From: Maniola hyperantus | Lineage: Eukaryota > Arthropoda > Insecta > Lepidoptera > Nymphalidae | NCBI RefSeq assembly: GCF_902806685.2 | Contig: NC_048549.1 | Span: 12,665,594 to 12,729,593 of the forward strand | Direction: 5' to 3' | DNA: 64,000 nucleotides | In this document: piece after piece, positions 1-11,944 of the stretch | Position numbering within the stretch: position 1 is the first letter of the stretch | Layout of the letters: each line of letters opens with the position of its first letter | Made by a program: the position numbers and the translations under genes | The notes under the pieces: model-generated | Databases searched by the model: none | Seen by the model: only the letters and a program-made list of their open reading frames with translations | Told to the model about the DNA's origin: nothing

Positions 1-217
1 CTAGCTGATGCCCGCGACTTCATCCGCGTGGAATTAGGCTTTTAAAAATCCCGTGGGAACTCTTTGATTTTCCGGTATAAAAAGTAGCCTGTGTCACTCT
101 CCAGGTCTTTAACTATACCCATGCAAAAATCACGTCAATCCGTTGCACCGTTGCGACGTGGTTGAAGGACAAACTAACAAACAAACACACTCTCACATTT
201 ATAATACGGGTACTGAT
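1..217 (+). repeat. family B retroposon (SINE/RTE-like), cut by window edge
   Basis: GATGCCCGCGACTTCATCC at the left, AAACACACTCTCACATTTAT and GGGTACTGAT at the right. Similar copies occur at 11675, 28113, 53056 and, reversed, 60014. Resembles abundant lepidopteran SINEs with RTE-like tails such as Metulj; that assignment is from memory. Confidence 0.8.
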
Positions 218-420
218 TCTTTTAGCAATAGTGAACAGCTTCCCCTTAACGCCACATCACGTGGGACGAAACGGAGACGATTTACTGACTCTTTTATTTG
301 GAGCAAAACCAGAGGAATGCGGAATAAAAAGATAAATTGGGAAATTCGCCTTAGTGATAACCGAGTTTCTAAATAGAACACACAATGTAATAACAAGACT
401 CGGTACCTACCTATAATTGA

Positions 421-1132
421 GGACCTCCCTGGCGCAGTGGTAAGCACTGTAGTCGTATTAGTCATAGTGGGAGGTCATAGTCCCGGGTTTGATTCCTGGC
501 AGAGGTTTGGAATTTTATAATTTCTAAATTTCTGGTCTGGTGGGAGGCTTCGCCCGTGGTTAGTTACCACCCTACTGGGCAAGCTGTACCGCCAAGCGAT
601 TTAGCGTTCCGGTACGATGCCGTGTAGTATCCAAAGGGTTTAATAAAACAAACTGCCATACCCCTTACAGGTTAGCCCGCTTCCATCTTAGACTTTTTTT
701 TTTTCTTCGTGGGAGGAAAAATCCCTACGGACTTCTGCCTGCCGGCAGGGTGTGTCCGACTCGCACGGACTAAAATAACCTCCCCATGCCTACCAAGGTG
801 AGCACGGAACTGCGTAAGCATTACTTCGTGCTGACCTCCTAAATTTCTATCATCCTCTTTTCTTCTTTTTCCCTCTCTTCCCTTCTTATCATTATAGCCC
901 TCAGCATTTTGCTATATCGTTGCCAGGCTTCTTCGCTCGACAGCATGCGCGATATAAGGTTACGGGCGTTCACACCCTCCGCGTCGGTCGATCCTAGCGC
1001 TTCTGTCCTTAGGTCGGCACAACTAGGACATTCAAAGATTGCGTGTCTGAATGTCCTGGTCCATCTTAGACTGCATCATCACTAAACACCAGGTGAGATT
1101 GCAGTAAAGGGCTAACTAACTTGTATCTGAAT
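421..1132 (+). repeat. tRNA-derived SINE, interrupted by a non-LTR insertion
   Basis: The head has pol III boxes: A-box-like TGGCGCAGTGGTA and B-box-like GGTTTGATTCC. The body (GCGTTCCGGTACGATGCC, AGGTTAGCCCGC) and tail (GAGATTGCAGTAAAGGGC) recur without the head at 44819 and 61855. The insertion occupies 695-1059. Confidence 0.8.
695..1059 (-). mobile_element. 5'-truncated R1-like non-LTR retrotransposon in a SINE
   Basis: Reverse-complement copy of the 3' end of the element at 54502-55364, starting with its poly-A (T-run at 694-704). A 13-bp target-site duplication TCCATCTTAGACT flanks it at 682-694 and 1060-1072. Confidence 0.85.
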
Positions 1133-1136
1133 CACT

Positions 1137-1307
1137 ATATATCTCTATATATAAAAATGAATCGCCAAATGTGTTGCTAATCGCAAATCTCGAGAACAGC
1201 TTAACCGATTTCGCTAATTCTTTTTATATAATATTCCTTGAAGTACGAGGATGGTTCTTACGGAGAGAACAATTCAAAACGAACGAAGTTCGCCAGGGCA
1301 GCTAGTA
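1137..1307 (-). repeat. family J RTE-like 3' end
   Basis: Contains AATCTCGAGAACAGCTTAAC, CGATTTCGC, ACTTCAAGGAATAT reversed and ends CAGCTAGTAA; matches the plus-strand copy at 39979-40347. Confidence 0.65.
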
Positions 1308-1430
1308 AATAAATAAAAATGTAATAATGTAATAACAAAACTTTGTAACTACCTACCTATAAAAGTTTGAGTTACAATATATTTGATATTACAAACAATA
1401 GGCAGGGCACATTGTTCGAAGAACCGATAG

Positions 1431-1582
1431 ACGTTGGGGTCCCAAGGTGCTGGAATGGCGACCTCGCACCGGAAAACGCAGTGCAGGCGCAAGACCGTGG
1501 CGTGTGGAAATCCCTACAAGAGACCTATGCCCCGCAGTGGACGTCTACCGGTTGCTGATGATGACAATAGTCTGAATATGTA
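1431..1582 (+). mobile_element. family G non-LTR 3' fragment
   Basis: Encodes a C-terminal motif like QDRGVWKSLQETYAPQW and then GATGATGA. Same end as 6808 (reverse), 13525, 18708, 31395 and 56775. Confidence 0.75.
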
Positions 1583-2119
1583 ACAATAAGAGTCCTCACT
1601 CCTCACTGACAGACTCATCAACATCGACAGCGAAGGGAATAGTCCCGTTGGTTATGTGTACGGAAGGAACCCTTAAAATGTTCGGTATAATAATGAAGGC
1701 AGTTTGTTTTATAATTTTACTTATTACAGCCTAAATAACCAGCTTAAGGCTGATAAGGCGGTAAGTCAAGGCGGTTGGGCAAGGCGGTAAGTGAGGAGGG
1801 ATTATTTATTGATATTATCAATTAACGCCGGACGCTCCGATGCGCTGAGGGTCCGAGACGACTTTGTTCAAATCTCATTTGCATAAACTGAGCACAGGCT
1901 TCGACTGCGAAAATAAATGCTTTTAAGGCTGCCACTAAGTTTTCTAAAATAACGGAAAATTTACCTTATATATACAGAAAAGTCTATTCGCAAACTGTTT
2001 AAACAAAGAGCGACTCTTAGTACCACGCCAAAGATTGCAATTGCTCACACAGCACTACAGAGTAAAATCTGACAAACGTCTCTCTTTCTGTCGCAAAAAC
2101 TCTTGTTTTTACCCCTCCT

Positions 2120-2146
2120 GTTTAAGCGTAAGAGAGAGAAGGAGAG

Positions 2147-2185
<39 letters not shown>

Positions 2186-2193
2186 GCTTAAAC
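2120..2193. repeat. hairpin with CT microsatellite
   Basis: GTTTAAGCGTAAGAGAGAG at the left is the exact reverse complement of the right end, with AG and CT repeats filling the arms. Confidence 0.8.
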
Positions 2194-2229
2194 TGTTGCC
2201 GTCGAAGGAGACCAGCGCCATAGATTTAT

Positions 2230-4395
2230 TTCGGGGATGACGTGACCAAGTGAACCAAAGAGTTGCAGCCTGCTAGAACTAAATTGTGCAGGCAGGTACG
2301 GTTACCGTCAGCTAAAAAGAGCTTTGGAGGTCCGAGCAAACCGTAATCGTCCAAAATGTAAATGATTTAATGCCCACTTGAATTTTTTAATTTGGTTTTA
2401 AGTTGGTCTTTATTCTAACTAAATACAGCTACATGAGCTAATCTTTAGCTTGACTGTACTTCTGCTTTGTTAATTGGTTAATAACGAAATTATTTGTAGG
2501 TTTCAAGTCATAGATAAGGTAAAGCAAGACAGGTTTATTATAGTCAGTGTGCATTGCCTTAGGTACGAGTATATGTAACCCTAGGAATGTAGCGAAGTGT
2601 TGCATTGAAGTAATGCGTTTACCCAGTTAAGATAACAATCAGGACCTGCAATTTAACGTGTAAGGTGCCAACCCTAGACATATTAATCACTTCACGCTCC
2701 AGGTGTCTGACAAACAGCACACGCTTAATATTTTCTGCCTAATCTTTCATCTCTGTCGCACTAATTAAGTCTCTATGTATGTATCTCTTTCTATCACTCA
2801 GTGCATGGACCAGCAATTGTTGTAAAGTTATCGGAACACCAATTAATATTTTATCAACAGTATCAATATCAACTCGGTAGGAAAAGTATTCCGAACCAGT
2901 GGCAATTGCAGCTGACGATTCAAAAATACTTGTAAAAGTTTAATTGAATTAATTTTTTTTAATCAACACTAGTAACCCCCGTGTGGGCTTGTTTCGCAGT
3001 AAAGGAGCTTAGTTCGATTATTATCGCCTGTGTTTAAATTTCGTGCGATAAATTTTGGTGCGTGTGACACTTCTGATGTTAGAATCCTTTGATTTATTTT
3101 TGGACGCGAGACCATCTTTAGATATGGGTAGACATAAATCATAAACTTGTCCTGTAATTATCTATAAAAAGGTATTTTGAGTTGTCTGTTTTGAATATTT
3201 TTAAGTAACAAGAAGCCTTTAAAAAATCGGATGATGATTTATTTTATACCGAAGACTTTAAGTTAGTACCTACCTACTTAATGGTAGCAACTTGGTAGTA
3301 AGTAAAATAATATCGATTTTAAGATGTGGATAATTGGACCCATAACTTGAAGAATTGATTTATCGGCCTGCTAAAAATACACTAAGATAATAGCAATTAA
3401 ACCCTTTATTTATTCGATCATTAACTAACTTGCCGTGCGCTAAAAACTTTCCGTTAATGCCAGGTTATAAAATATTTGGCGGTGTTTTTATATCCACACT
3501 TAAGATAATTCAGTAGGTACTTACTTATTCACTTAATGAAAATTTTAAAAAGGTTTCGGATTCCTAAGAAGGTCCATGTTAAACAAGTAAGCATTAAATT
3601 AAATTGAAAATGTGCAAAGCTCGCAATATTATGGCACTTTAACTGCGCGATGCGTACCTACCGTGCTGCACATTCACAATCTCACTAACTGTAGCGGCAA
3701 CAAAATTATCACTAGTGATTCGCCCCGAACTAAGATCTCGCGGTATTCCATAAATCCCGATTGTTTGAAAAGTTAACAGCGCCATCTATTGACATCATTA
3801 AGCAAGTTATGTTAAAAATATAGCGTCAAATTCAATTTCCACTTTAAGGCCCCCCATTTTGTATGGGAGCTCTCATGAAATAAAGCTTTTTATATTTGTA
3901 AATGCAATATTCGGCTGAAGGCGATCAGTTTACATATTATTAGATATATTTACATTTGAAGCAATTACATACGTTCAGTAATTTAGAAGTTATAACGCTG
4001 TGACAGACGGACGGACAAGTGCAATTCCACTCAAGTAGACGCAGAGACCTCGCTTCGCTTGGTCAATTATATATCAGACACCCCAAAACCGATAACTTCA
4101 AGTTTGCGCCGAGCGTTGCCGTCGCAATATTTTGTAGACGTATTTAACATGCAGTCGTTAAACAAACGACTCCTTAATAACACAATGTAAGTGCGAGGGT
4201 TTACGACAACGTTTTATGGTGCAATTCGAACAGTTATCAAATCTGGTAGATGGATTGCATCCCCGTTTTGTTTTGATCTGTGAGTATTACACGTAGCTGT
4301 GTCTATACTATCTCATTAGAAAATTTGAGCCTTTATAAACGGTAATCATCCAACTTTTGTAATGTAATGGTAATCGACAACAATTTCCAAAAACT
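2230..4395. other. no gene seen
   Basis: AT-rich; no coding signal or family member recognised. A GCGCCATCTATTGA-like motif occurs near 3780. Confidence 0.6.
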
Positions 4396-4398
4396 GCA

Positions 4399-4520
4399 TC
4401 TTTAAATATATAAAAGGAAAAGGTGACTGATCTATCAACGCACAAACTACAGGGCGGATCGGGCTGAAATTTGGCATGCAGATAGTTATTATGACGTAGG
4501 GAGCATAAGCTAGTTTTAGT
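4399..4520 (-). repeat. family C retroposon, partial
   Basis: AAATATATAAAAGGAAAAGG, GATCTATCAACGCACA, CGGGCTGAAATTTGGCATGC and CATAAGCTAG in family C order, with the middle deleted. Confidence 0.75.
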
Positions 4521-5154
4521 CTAAACAAACATAATATATTGTAGACCTTTTCGGAAAGAATTGCATGAATTGCAAGAACTGTACTAGATCATTACTTGCA
4601 CTCGCGCGCCAGTGTCGTAGATCGTAGTACAATGATAGTTGTGCATATACATCACGAATTCAATTAAAAAGAACTCCTGGCATTCTAGGCGTTCAAGCAA
4701 AAGTCCATTATGAAATTCAAAAAAGACCAAGCAAACAAAGAGTAAATATGTATCTACAACAAATAACTGAATGGAAATTACAAACCAGGGATAACGTGCC
4801 AAGCTAGAAGTAATAATTTCGAAATATGCAAAGGCAGGTAGACGGGCCAGGTAGTCGCAAAATGCTGGTATTATATCAGATGCAAACAAAACATCCGGCG
4901 CCACGGCAGAGGTGATAATTGCTTCCACGAACTGAGATGCAGTAGGTTTTTTATGTTTACTTTATTGTATAGGTGTCTACTCCTTTGCCCTACATTCTAG
5001 GCGTTTTATAGGAAAATTATTTCGATTAGTTTTAAAAATTCGAACTCTAGAAAATGATCATCGCAATTTTTCAATAATACATTTCTATAATTTAGTTGAA
5101 TAGAGTGAGTTTTATTAGACAAAAACCTTTTTTTTTGACAAGCTGATAAGGCCC

Positions 5155-5540
5155 AAGACACGGGTCTGCCCGCGAAATTCAAATTTAATTTGGTTTTTCA
5201 CAATTTGTAAACTAATGCGACAAAGTAGACTTATGACATTAAAATTTCGCCCCAAGCAATATCACCTTCACAGGTTTATATAAAAATCTTTACTTGAATG
5301 TGTCCAGTTTAAGAAATTAGTCAAAATAATGACTAATTTGTGAGCAGCTCACGTCAAACTCATTATTTTGACTAATTTCTTAAACTGGACAATTTCAAAT
5401 AAAGATTTTTATTTAAGCCTGTCAAGATGATACTGCTAGGCGCTCAATTTGAATGCCATAAGCCTACTTTATCGTACCTATTACTTTAAAAATTGCGAAA
5501 AACCAAATTAAATTTGAATTTCGCGGGCATACCGTGTCTT
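5155..5540. mobile_element. fold-back MITE with about 190-bp arms
   Basis: The outer arm AAGACACGG...GCCCGCGAAATTCAAATT recurs inverted at the other end; the centre is a near-exact hairpin (GTCCAGTTTAAGAAATTAGT and its complement). No open reading frame. Confidence 0.85.
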
Positions 5541-5556
5541 CAACCTTAACGAAGGC

Positions 5557-5690
5557 TGAGAGCGTGACTGGATTTTATTAAGACGAGAAGAGACAGATTT
5601 ATGTCAGAGACATGACGATGTCTCATTTTAATACTATCTTAAGTCTGAGCAAAGTCAAAGTGCGCTCCATAAAAGGCTTACCTTCAAAGT
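5557..5690. repeat. family K inverted-repeat MITE
   Basis: Shares GACAGATTTATGT and AAGTCTGAGCAAAGTCAAAG with copies at 22313 and 63083. Confidence 0.55.
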
Positions 5691-5942
5691 CCTAACCCCA
5701 AAGGAAATTAAGTCCGTTGATTCATGTAATATAGTTGTACAAAAAAATTGGCATGATTTTTGAAAACAAACAATAAATTGATTGAGTCATAACAGTTTGC
5801 CAACCAATGATTTGCACAATTAAATGATTTATGACTGACTGCTTTTCGAAAAGTTCATCTGCATTTATAACACAAAAACTGCAAACGTCACGGACCCAAA
5901 ACAGAGCAAATAAAAAACAAATTACTTAAATTAAATTTCAAA

Positions 5943-6128
5943 TCTCTATATATGTATAAAAGGAAAAGCTGACTTACTGACTGACTGATCTATCAACGCA
6001 CAGCTCAAACTACTGGACGAATCGGGCTGGGCATGTAGATAGCTATTATGACGTTGGCATCCACTAAGAAAGGATTTTTGTAAATTCCACCCCTAAAGGG
6101 GTAAAAAAGGAGTTTGAAATTTGTGTAA
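5943..6128 (-). repeat. family C retroposon
   Basis: TATAAAAGGAAAAG, CTGACTGACTGATCTATC, GCTATTATGACGTTGGCATC and CCCCTAAAGGGGT, the usual order on the reverse strand. Confidence 0.8.
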
Positions 6129-6307
6129 TTCATAAGCTATTTAAAAATAAGCAAGCTCCCAAAAACTTTTCATTACCAAAGGATTAGGACCGATTCGTTT
6201 TGAGCTTCCCGATACTGTAGTGATATGCGTTCAGTCAATAGTCTAAGTACACTGGTGCACTTTGAACTTGCGTTACACGCATGCGTTAACTACCCACACA
6301 TAAGTAT

Positions 6308-6430
6308 ATATATTTTTTTTTTTTTTTTTAATTTATTATCAAATCAAAATACATACAAATAGAGCTTAAACTAAAAACACCGAAAAAACCACAGAGGTTT
6401 GTCCTCGGTGCCTAGCTGCAACGAAGGTAC
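6308..6430 (-). repeat. retroposon poly-A end, reverse strand
   Basis: Long T-run, then reverse AATTTATTATCAAATCAAAA and a CCTCGGTG motif; looks like the 3' end of a retroposon. Confidence 0.45.
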
Positions 6431-6807
6431 CTATTAACTAATTACTTAAAGAAATAATCAACAGTAGGTATATAACGCGAAGAATCACGTAAGTATGTAA
6501 CATATTATAATCGTGAGTAGGTATATTAAATTTAAGGTTTATTAGGTGAATAGGATTAGCACTAATATAAATAATTATATAATCTACATAGACACAAAAG
6601 ACTCAGCCATCTAACTTTGCTAAAAAATATTCTTTTAATTTAAACTTAATGTTTTTAATATCTATTTTTTTAGTCAGCGTTGGAGGTAGTTCATTTATAT
6701 GCCTATGCGCATGCATGCTTCATGTCATGCATCAAATCTTATGAAGTTTTATCTCTGGAGTTTTATAATATCTTTGGTCGAGATTAACTGCCGTGGCCTG
6801 TGGCTGG

Positions 6808-6965
6808 TTCTTCAAATCATCTTCATCATCATCAACAACCGATAGACGTGCACAGCTGGACATATAGGTCTCTTGTAAGGACTTCCACACGCCACGGTCT
6901 TGCACCGCCTGAATCCAGCGTCTCCCTGCGACTCGCCTGATGTCGTCCGTCTACCTAGAGGCGAG
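6808..6965 (-). mobile_element. family G non-LTR 3' fragment
   Basis: Reverse-strand AAGACCGTGGCGTGTGGAAG, GAGACCTATATGTCCAGC; same C-terminal motif as at 31395. Confidence 0.75.
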
Positions 6966-7405
6966 TCTTCCAACTACTACAAATCATATTAACTGTTATT
7001 AGAGTATCTCTTTATGTTCTAGCTAAATGGGTTTTTGTGTAGTACATAACTAGTACGTACTTGTTTATTATTAGCCCCACTATATTAATTTAACAGTTTT
7101 TTTTGAGACAGTTAGGTTTTGTATACAGACATAAGTCTTCCTTTATGGGGAGATAAATCCTAAAATCCTATAAGCCCTAGTTACATTTCCATAAAAATAT
7201 CTGCCTCATTGGTACTTAATCTCTACAAGTATAAGAACACTACAGATTTCAGGAGATACGACCGTCGTTAATCATCGTAATTGGTTATTTGTTCACAATA
7301 AATATACCAGGTCATACGGAATAAACAACAACATTTGACCATAAAGGGGCGGCGAAAAAAAATTTTTTTTTTGTACCATATCGCTGAGTTAGGCTGCCCT
7401 TCCAC

Positions 7406-7663
7406 TAACCAGTCCTCGAGTCGGGAGGTGCACCTTCGTGTTCCTGGTGCGCCTCAGAGGGTGCGTAGGGACTTTATTGGTCCCCTGAGGTGGATCTTCA
7501 GCAGGCGCCGCTGGCTGGATTTCGCGAACGTGTTTGGCCCCGTAGCCCAATCACTAGGCGATGCGCGGAACATCGTGGGGTTTTAGTCGGTAAGAGTCCG
7601 ACATAACATCCGTGCCTCCTCGGCTGCGGTGGTATTCATGGAAATTTCCCCACGGGAAAAAAA
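7406..7663 (+). mobile_element. 5'-truncated non-LTR element with 15-bp target duplication
   Basis: Ends in a poly-A tract (GGGAAAAAAAA) and is flanked by direct repeats AGGCTGCCCTTCCAC at 7391-7405 and 7664-7678. Its short frame ends FGPVAQSLGDARNIVGF and a stop, then a GTCGGTAAGAGTCCGAC hairpin. Confidence 0.85.
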
Positions 7664-7770
7664 AGGCTGCCCTTCCACGCAAGGAGTTATCAGGATCCAT
7701 AACTAGAGGAATGTGAGAAACCCACAACCACTTACAATCGCTTTACTTTCAAAACTTAGCATAATGAGCT

Positions 7771-8202
7771 TTTTTAGGGTTCCGTACCTCAAAAGGAAAA
7801 ACGGAACCCTTATAGGATAACTTTGTTGTCTGTCTGTCTGTCAGTCTGTCAAGAAACCTACAGGGTACTTCCCGTTGACCTAAAATCATGAAATTTGGCA
7901 GGTAGGTGGGTCTTATAGCTGGCATTAGTGGAAAAATCTGAAACCCGTGAATTTGTGGTTACATCACAAGAAAAAAATTAAAATGTGTTCATGAACAAAT
8001 ATTGCTAGGTATTTTAGACTTTCAAAGTAAGATTGCGTGTGGGGTATCATATGAAAGGGCTTTACCTATACATTCTGAAACAGATTTTTATTTATTTTTA
8101 TGCATAACAGTTTTTGGTTTATCATGCAAAATGTCGAAAAAATACGATTGTAATACGGGACACTCGGTGCGCGAGTCTGACTCGCACTTGGCCGGTTTTT
8201 TC
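7771..8202 (+). repeat. family A repeat, full length
   Basis: Starts TTTTTAGGGTTCCGTACC, contains a TCTG microsatellite, ends CGCACTTGGCCGGTTTTTT. An inverted pair AGGGTTCCGTAC / near GTACGGAACCCT bounds most of it in the better copies. No coding frame. Confidence 0.85.
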
Positions 8203-8288
8203 TAATTAAGTTAAGCTACAACAAGTTTGTACATTACAAACTTTAATCAGCCCCGACGTGTGAAATGTTACCCACAACCTTCCTGTTA

Positions 8289-8675
8289 GAGCTCTCGCCC
8301 ACGGCGACTTTTTGTAGCAATGCTGTCGCGCGTTTACTAAACGCACGCCAGCATCACTACTAACGCGTGTTAGTCGCATTTGCAACGCGCTACTGCATCG
8401 CGACTGTATCGATGCAAACGCGCGACCGTGTCGGACGACATCGGGGAAAGAACGGAGGGAGGGTGGCGCATGAATGGAGAACCAAGCATCAGTGCAACAT
8501 TTTTTTCTCGTTTGCATCGAGACAGAAGCGCGACAGTATCGCGTTTGCATCGCGACTGAATCTAAGACCGTGGGCGAGGGCACACAGCTAGCGACCGCTT
8601 CGCGACTGTATCGATGCGGAAGCGCGACAGCATCGCTACTGTATCGCTACAAAAAGTCGCCGTGGGCGAGGGCTC
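8289..8675. mobile_element. 387-bp TIR element, PIF/Harbinger-like
   Basis: About 30-bp terminal inverted repeats (GAGCTCTCGCCCACGGCGAC and TTTTTGTAGC) with TTA on both sides (8286-8288, 8676-8678), the PIF/Harbinger target pattern. The interior is rich in GCGACTGTATCGATGC motifs; no transposase. Confidence 0.75.
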
Positions 8676-8699
8676 TTAACAGCAAGCCTTGATCATCAT

Positions 8700-10030
8700 G
8701 TGTCTATCAAAATCTCGTCGAGAGAAATCCAATGAGTACAAACTCAGCGGACCTACGTTTGATAGGGCCATCTTCTTGGTGCAGACTCAGAAGCATCAGA
8801 TTGGTCAGTAAGCGAACTATATATCGAGGCTCATTGATCTGCAATGAGCCCAAACATAACACATCTTCTGAAAGTTGTCGAGGAGTTAGATAGTCCACAG
8901 TCTATCTTGGTTGTAGCATCAGGTCAAAGTTACAATATCAATGAAATATCCATCGGGATGTGGATTAAACAAGTGTTAGTAAAATAAATATCAAAATGTA
9001 TGACGGAGATAGGGGTCAAAATGATCAAAGTGATCCTATTGGTGAATGTCAAGACACACTCATCCCTAAAGTAACAACGCATTTTCGCACATCTCTGGTG
9101 GTAAGGCAGCCTAAAGGAGGAGGCTTTACTTACCATATTACCAGTTAGGAGACAATTCGACTGGAAGTTAATTTGTCTAGCCTTATTTAGGGTGGGTAGT
9201 TATAAAAAAGATTTACAGACCCTCGAAAAAAGGTGAAAAGTACGGCAATATGTCTCCATGCTGAGCAAGTTAATTGCAGGTCTGGGGGAGGATGACAAAC
9301 GAGGCTATTTTTATGTCTAAGCACCCCATCGTCGGGGTTCGAGGGATGGTGGATTTTAGGTCGTTTTTCAGTCTTTATATCCATTTTCCTGACTATTATG
9401 TGTTAGATACACAGGAGATCCTGCTTAGCAACAAGCGCGTTCCAACAATATTCCCAAATTTATAAAGTGAACACAATAACTTATTATGTAAGTACTATTT
9501 ACGTACAAAGAATAATTTTATATATTTTTAGCAGTATGTAGGCGCAAAGACCAAACCTGGCTTATCACAAACATCAAGTACTATGTATGTATTTAAGCTA
9601 TGACAATACCTACTCTAGAAACCCCACATCTCCATACCAGAGTGAACTAGAGTGAGGGAACTCTCGGTTTGATCCTGAAACGACGATGTGTAAAATATTA
9701 GGCTATGGGTGACGTAAACTCAAAGAAAAATAGGCGATTCATCGGCTACCTAGGTCTTAGCGTCAAGTTAGAACATTTGACGCCTGCTAGCGACGTCGAA
9801 GCCTCGACGTCATGTTACCAAGTTCCCTTAATGTCGTGAACAGTGTCCATACGAAGACACGTTCAAATCGTCAAAAGTTATGTGCTTCATATATTGCTCT
9901 ATTTAAATTCATTGCGAGTCGCGGTACGGCAATTCGCAATGGTCCGAACGACATAAGTCGTTATAAGCACTATAAGAGGGGGATTAAGGCTATAAAAGCC
10001 ATTGAAGGGCAGCGTACGGACATTAGGCAA
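8700..10030. other. no gene seen
   Basis: Short open frames only, with no recognisable protein or splice structure. Confidence 0.55.
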
Positions 10031-10434
10031 AAGGGTTCAGAAGGGACTGCGCAGACAATTCCAATAACATAATATCACTCGTACTTAATAGCTGGAGAAG
10101 TGGTGGAAAATTTTGAGCAAGTGCTTCACCAAAGGGTTCAGAAGGGACTGCGCAGACAATTCCAATAACATAATATCACTCGTACTTAATAGCTGGAGAA
10201 GTGGTGGAAAATTTTGAGCATGTGCTTCACCAAAGGGTTCAGAAGGGACTGCGCAGACAATTCCAATAACATAATATCACTCGTACTTAATAGCTGGAGA
10301 AGTGGTGGAAAATTTTGAGCAAGTGCTTCACCAAAGGGTTCAGAAGGGACTGCGCAGACAATTCCAATAACATAATATCACTCGTACTTAATAGCTGGAG
10401 AAGTGGTGGAAAATTTTGAGCAAGTGCTTCACCA
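10031..10434 (+). repeat. tandem array, 101 bp x 4
   Basis: Units begin near 10031, 10132, 10233 and 10334 with AAGGGTTCAGAAGGGACTGC and end GTGCTTCACC. They are almost identical, with one A/T difference seen in the second unit, so the expansion is recent. Confidence 0.95.
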
Positions 10435-11344
10435 ACACAGACCACCACCTATAGTCGCCTAATAGCCGAACACCCCCGCTCGCCAAGCTTAGGCACTTGC
10501 TTAGCATAAGAATCGGCCCACGCCCGTTCGGTACCCTCATTCCACACATTGTTTTGATTTCGTGACTTTTAAGTCCATCAATCACAACATAGCATTCCCC
10601 TGTCCCCCGCCAACATTTTACGATTTTGTTTCATGCAAAACCTTGTGTATGCGTACTCTAGGAGTTGAATCCTCTGTGTTCACCAACCACTGATTAAAAA
10701 ATAGTGGTAGTAAGACAGGCCTGTTTTACAACCGCCAGATATACTTTATCTAACGGATAAATTTAACATTTCGACAGATTTCCAACACAAAAACTGTCAA
10801 ATTTATTCATTAAATAAAGTTTATCTGGAGGTTGTGAAATAGGCAACCTAATGTTCTCTAACTGTATTGCTCTCCTAACATTTCCATATCTATCTCCTAA
10901 TATTTCCGAGATTTTTCTCTGGCCTAAGTGAGTGATTAGGTAGTTATTTGACAAAAGATTATTATTGATAATATTATTTTGATGAAAGCTGCAATAGTGA
11001 CTTACTTAATATAAAATATCTATGTTATTATTCATTATCTCTTTGTTCTATTAATTATTGTCAATTTTTAATCATATTTTATAACTTATTTAAACCTACT
11101 TACAATAAATAAAATAAATAACCTCGCAAATATTTCACCAGCTCTCAAACCAATATCACTCGTAGAGAATCTCTCAAAGATATCGAGGTTGCCCAAAGTG
11201 GAAGTCTAGACAAACCTTTTGTCAGAAAAACAACAACAAAAAGATTTAGTAGTTGTATCTCCTTGTGGGGGAAAGGTGAAACGTAAAGTACATATTTACT
11301 ATTTAGGTACGCAATTTAGATGTTGTTGAAGGTTGGACTGTACC

Positions 11345-11605
11345 TAATCCTAATATATAGTATTAATATTATAAATGAGAAAGTGTGTCTATCTGTTCGT
11401 CTGTCTGTCTGTTACTTTTCACGGCCCATGTGTGTTAACCCGGTTTAACAGTTTTTATCGAAAGCCAGGTGTGCCAAAACACAGAGATAGCTTGCATCCC
11501 GAAGATGGATATGCTATTTTTTATACCAGAACAACGAAGAGTTCACACAAGTTGAAAAAAAAACTAAATCCACGTGGATGAAGTCTCAGGCAGCAGCTAG
11601 TATAC
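11345..11605 (-). repeat. RTE-like retroposon end related to family B
   Basis: AATATTATAAATGAGAAAGT, a GTCTGTCTGTCTG repeat, then AAATCCACGTGGATGAAGTC and AGCAGCTAGTA; the reverse-strand terminus resembles family B. Confidence 0.65.
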
Positions 11606-11672
11606 ACAGCTATATATATACATGTGGCTGCAACCCTGTTAGGCTATAGGAAAAAGATACTTTAAATTAAAT

Positions 11673-11917
11673 TACTAGTGGATGCCCGCGAATTCGTGCG
11701 CGTGGAATTAGGTTTTTCGGTTTTGGTTTGGCGAAAATCCCGTGGGAACTCTTTGATTTTCAGGGATAAAAAGTATGTCACTCTCCACTCTCCAGGTCTT
11801 TATCTATAGCCATGCAAAAAATCACGTCAATCCGTTGCACCGCTGCGACGTGATTGAAGGACAAACCAACAAACCAACAAACAAACACACTTTCGCATTC
11901 ATTATAAGGGTATTGAT
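11673..11917 (+). repeat. family B retroposon
   Basis: GATGCCCGCGAATTCGTGCG to AAGGGTATTGATTAT, with an inserted stretch after AGGTTTTT. Confidence 0.85.
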
Positions 11918-11944
11918 TATACATTTCATTAGAATAAGTGTCAA

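Noticed and set aside
421..520. tRNA gene
   Set aside because: A and B boxes are present, but the rest does not fold as a tRNA and a SINE body follows. The same applies to heads at 56942 and 56540.
4584..4928. 114-codon minus-strand frame
   Set aside because: No recognisable domain, poor codon-like composition and no splice partners; left as chance.
7771..8202. Helitron assignment for family A
   Set aside because: There is a hairpin near one end, but no CTRR terminus after it and no 5' TC at a clear A/T target.
8206..8591. Two overlapping frames of 74-125 codons
   Set aside because: They lie in the GC-rich TIR element at 8289-8675, whose symmetric repeats keep frames open on both strands.
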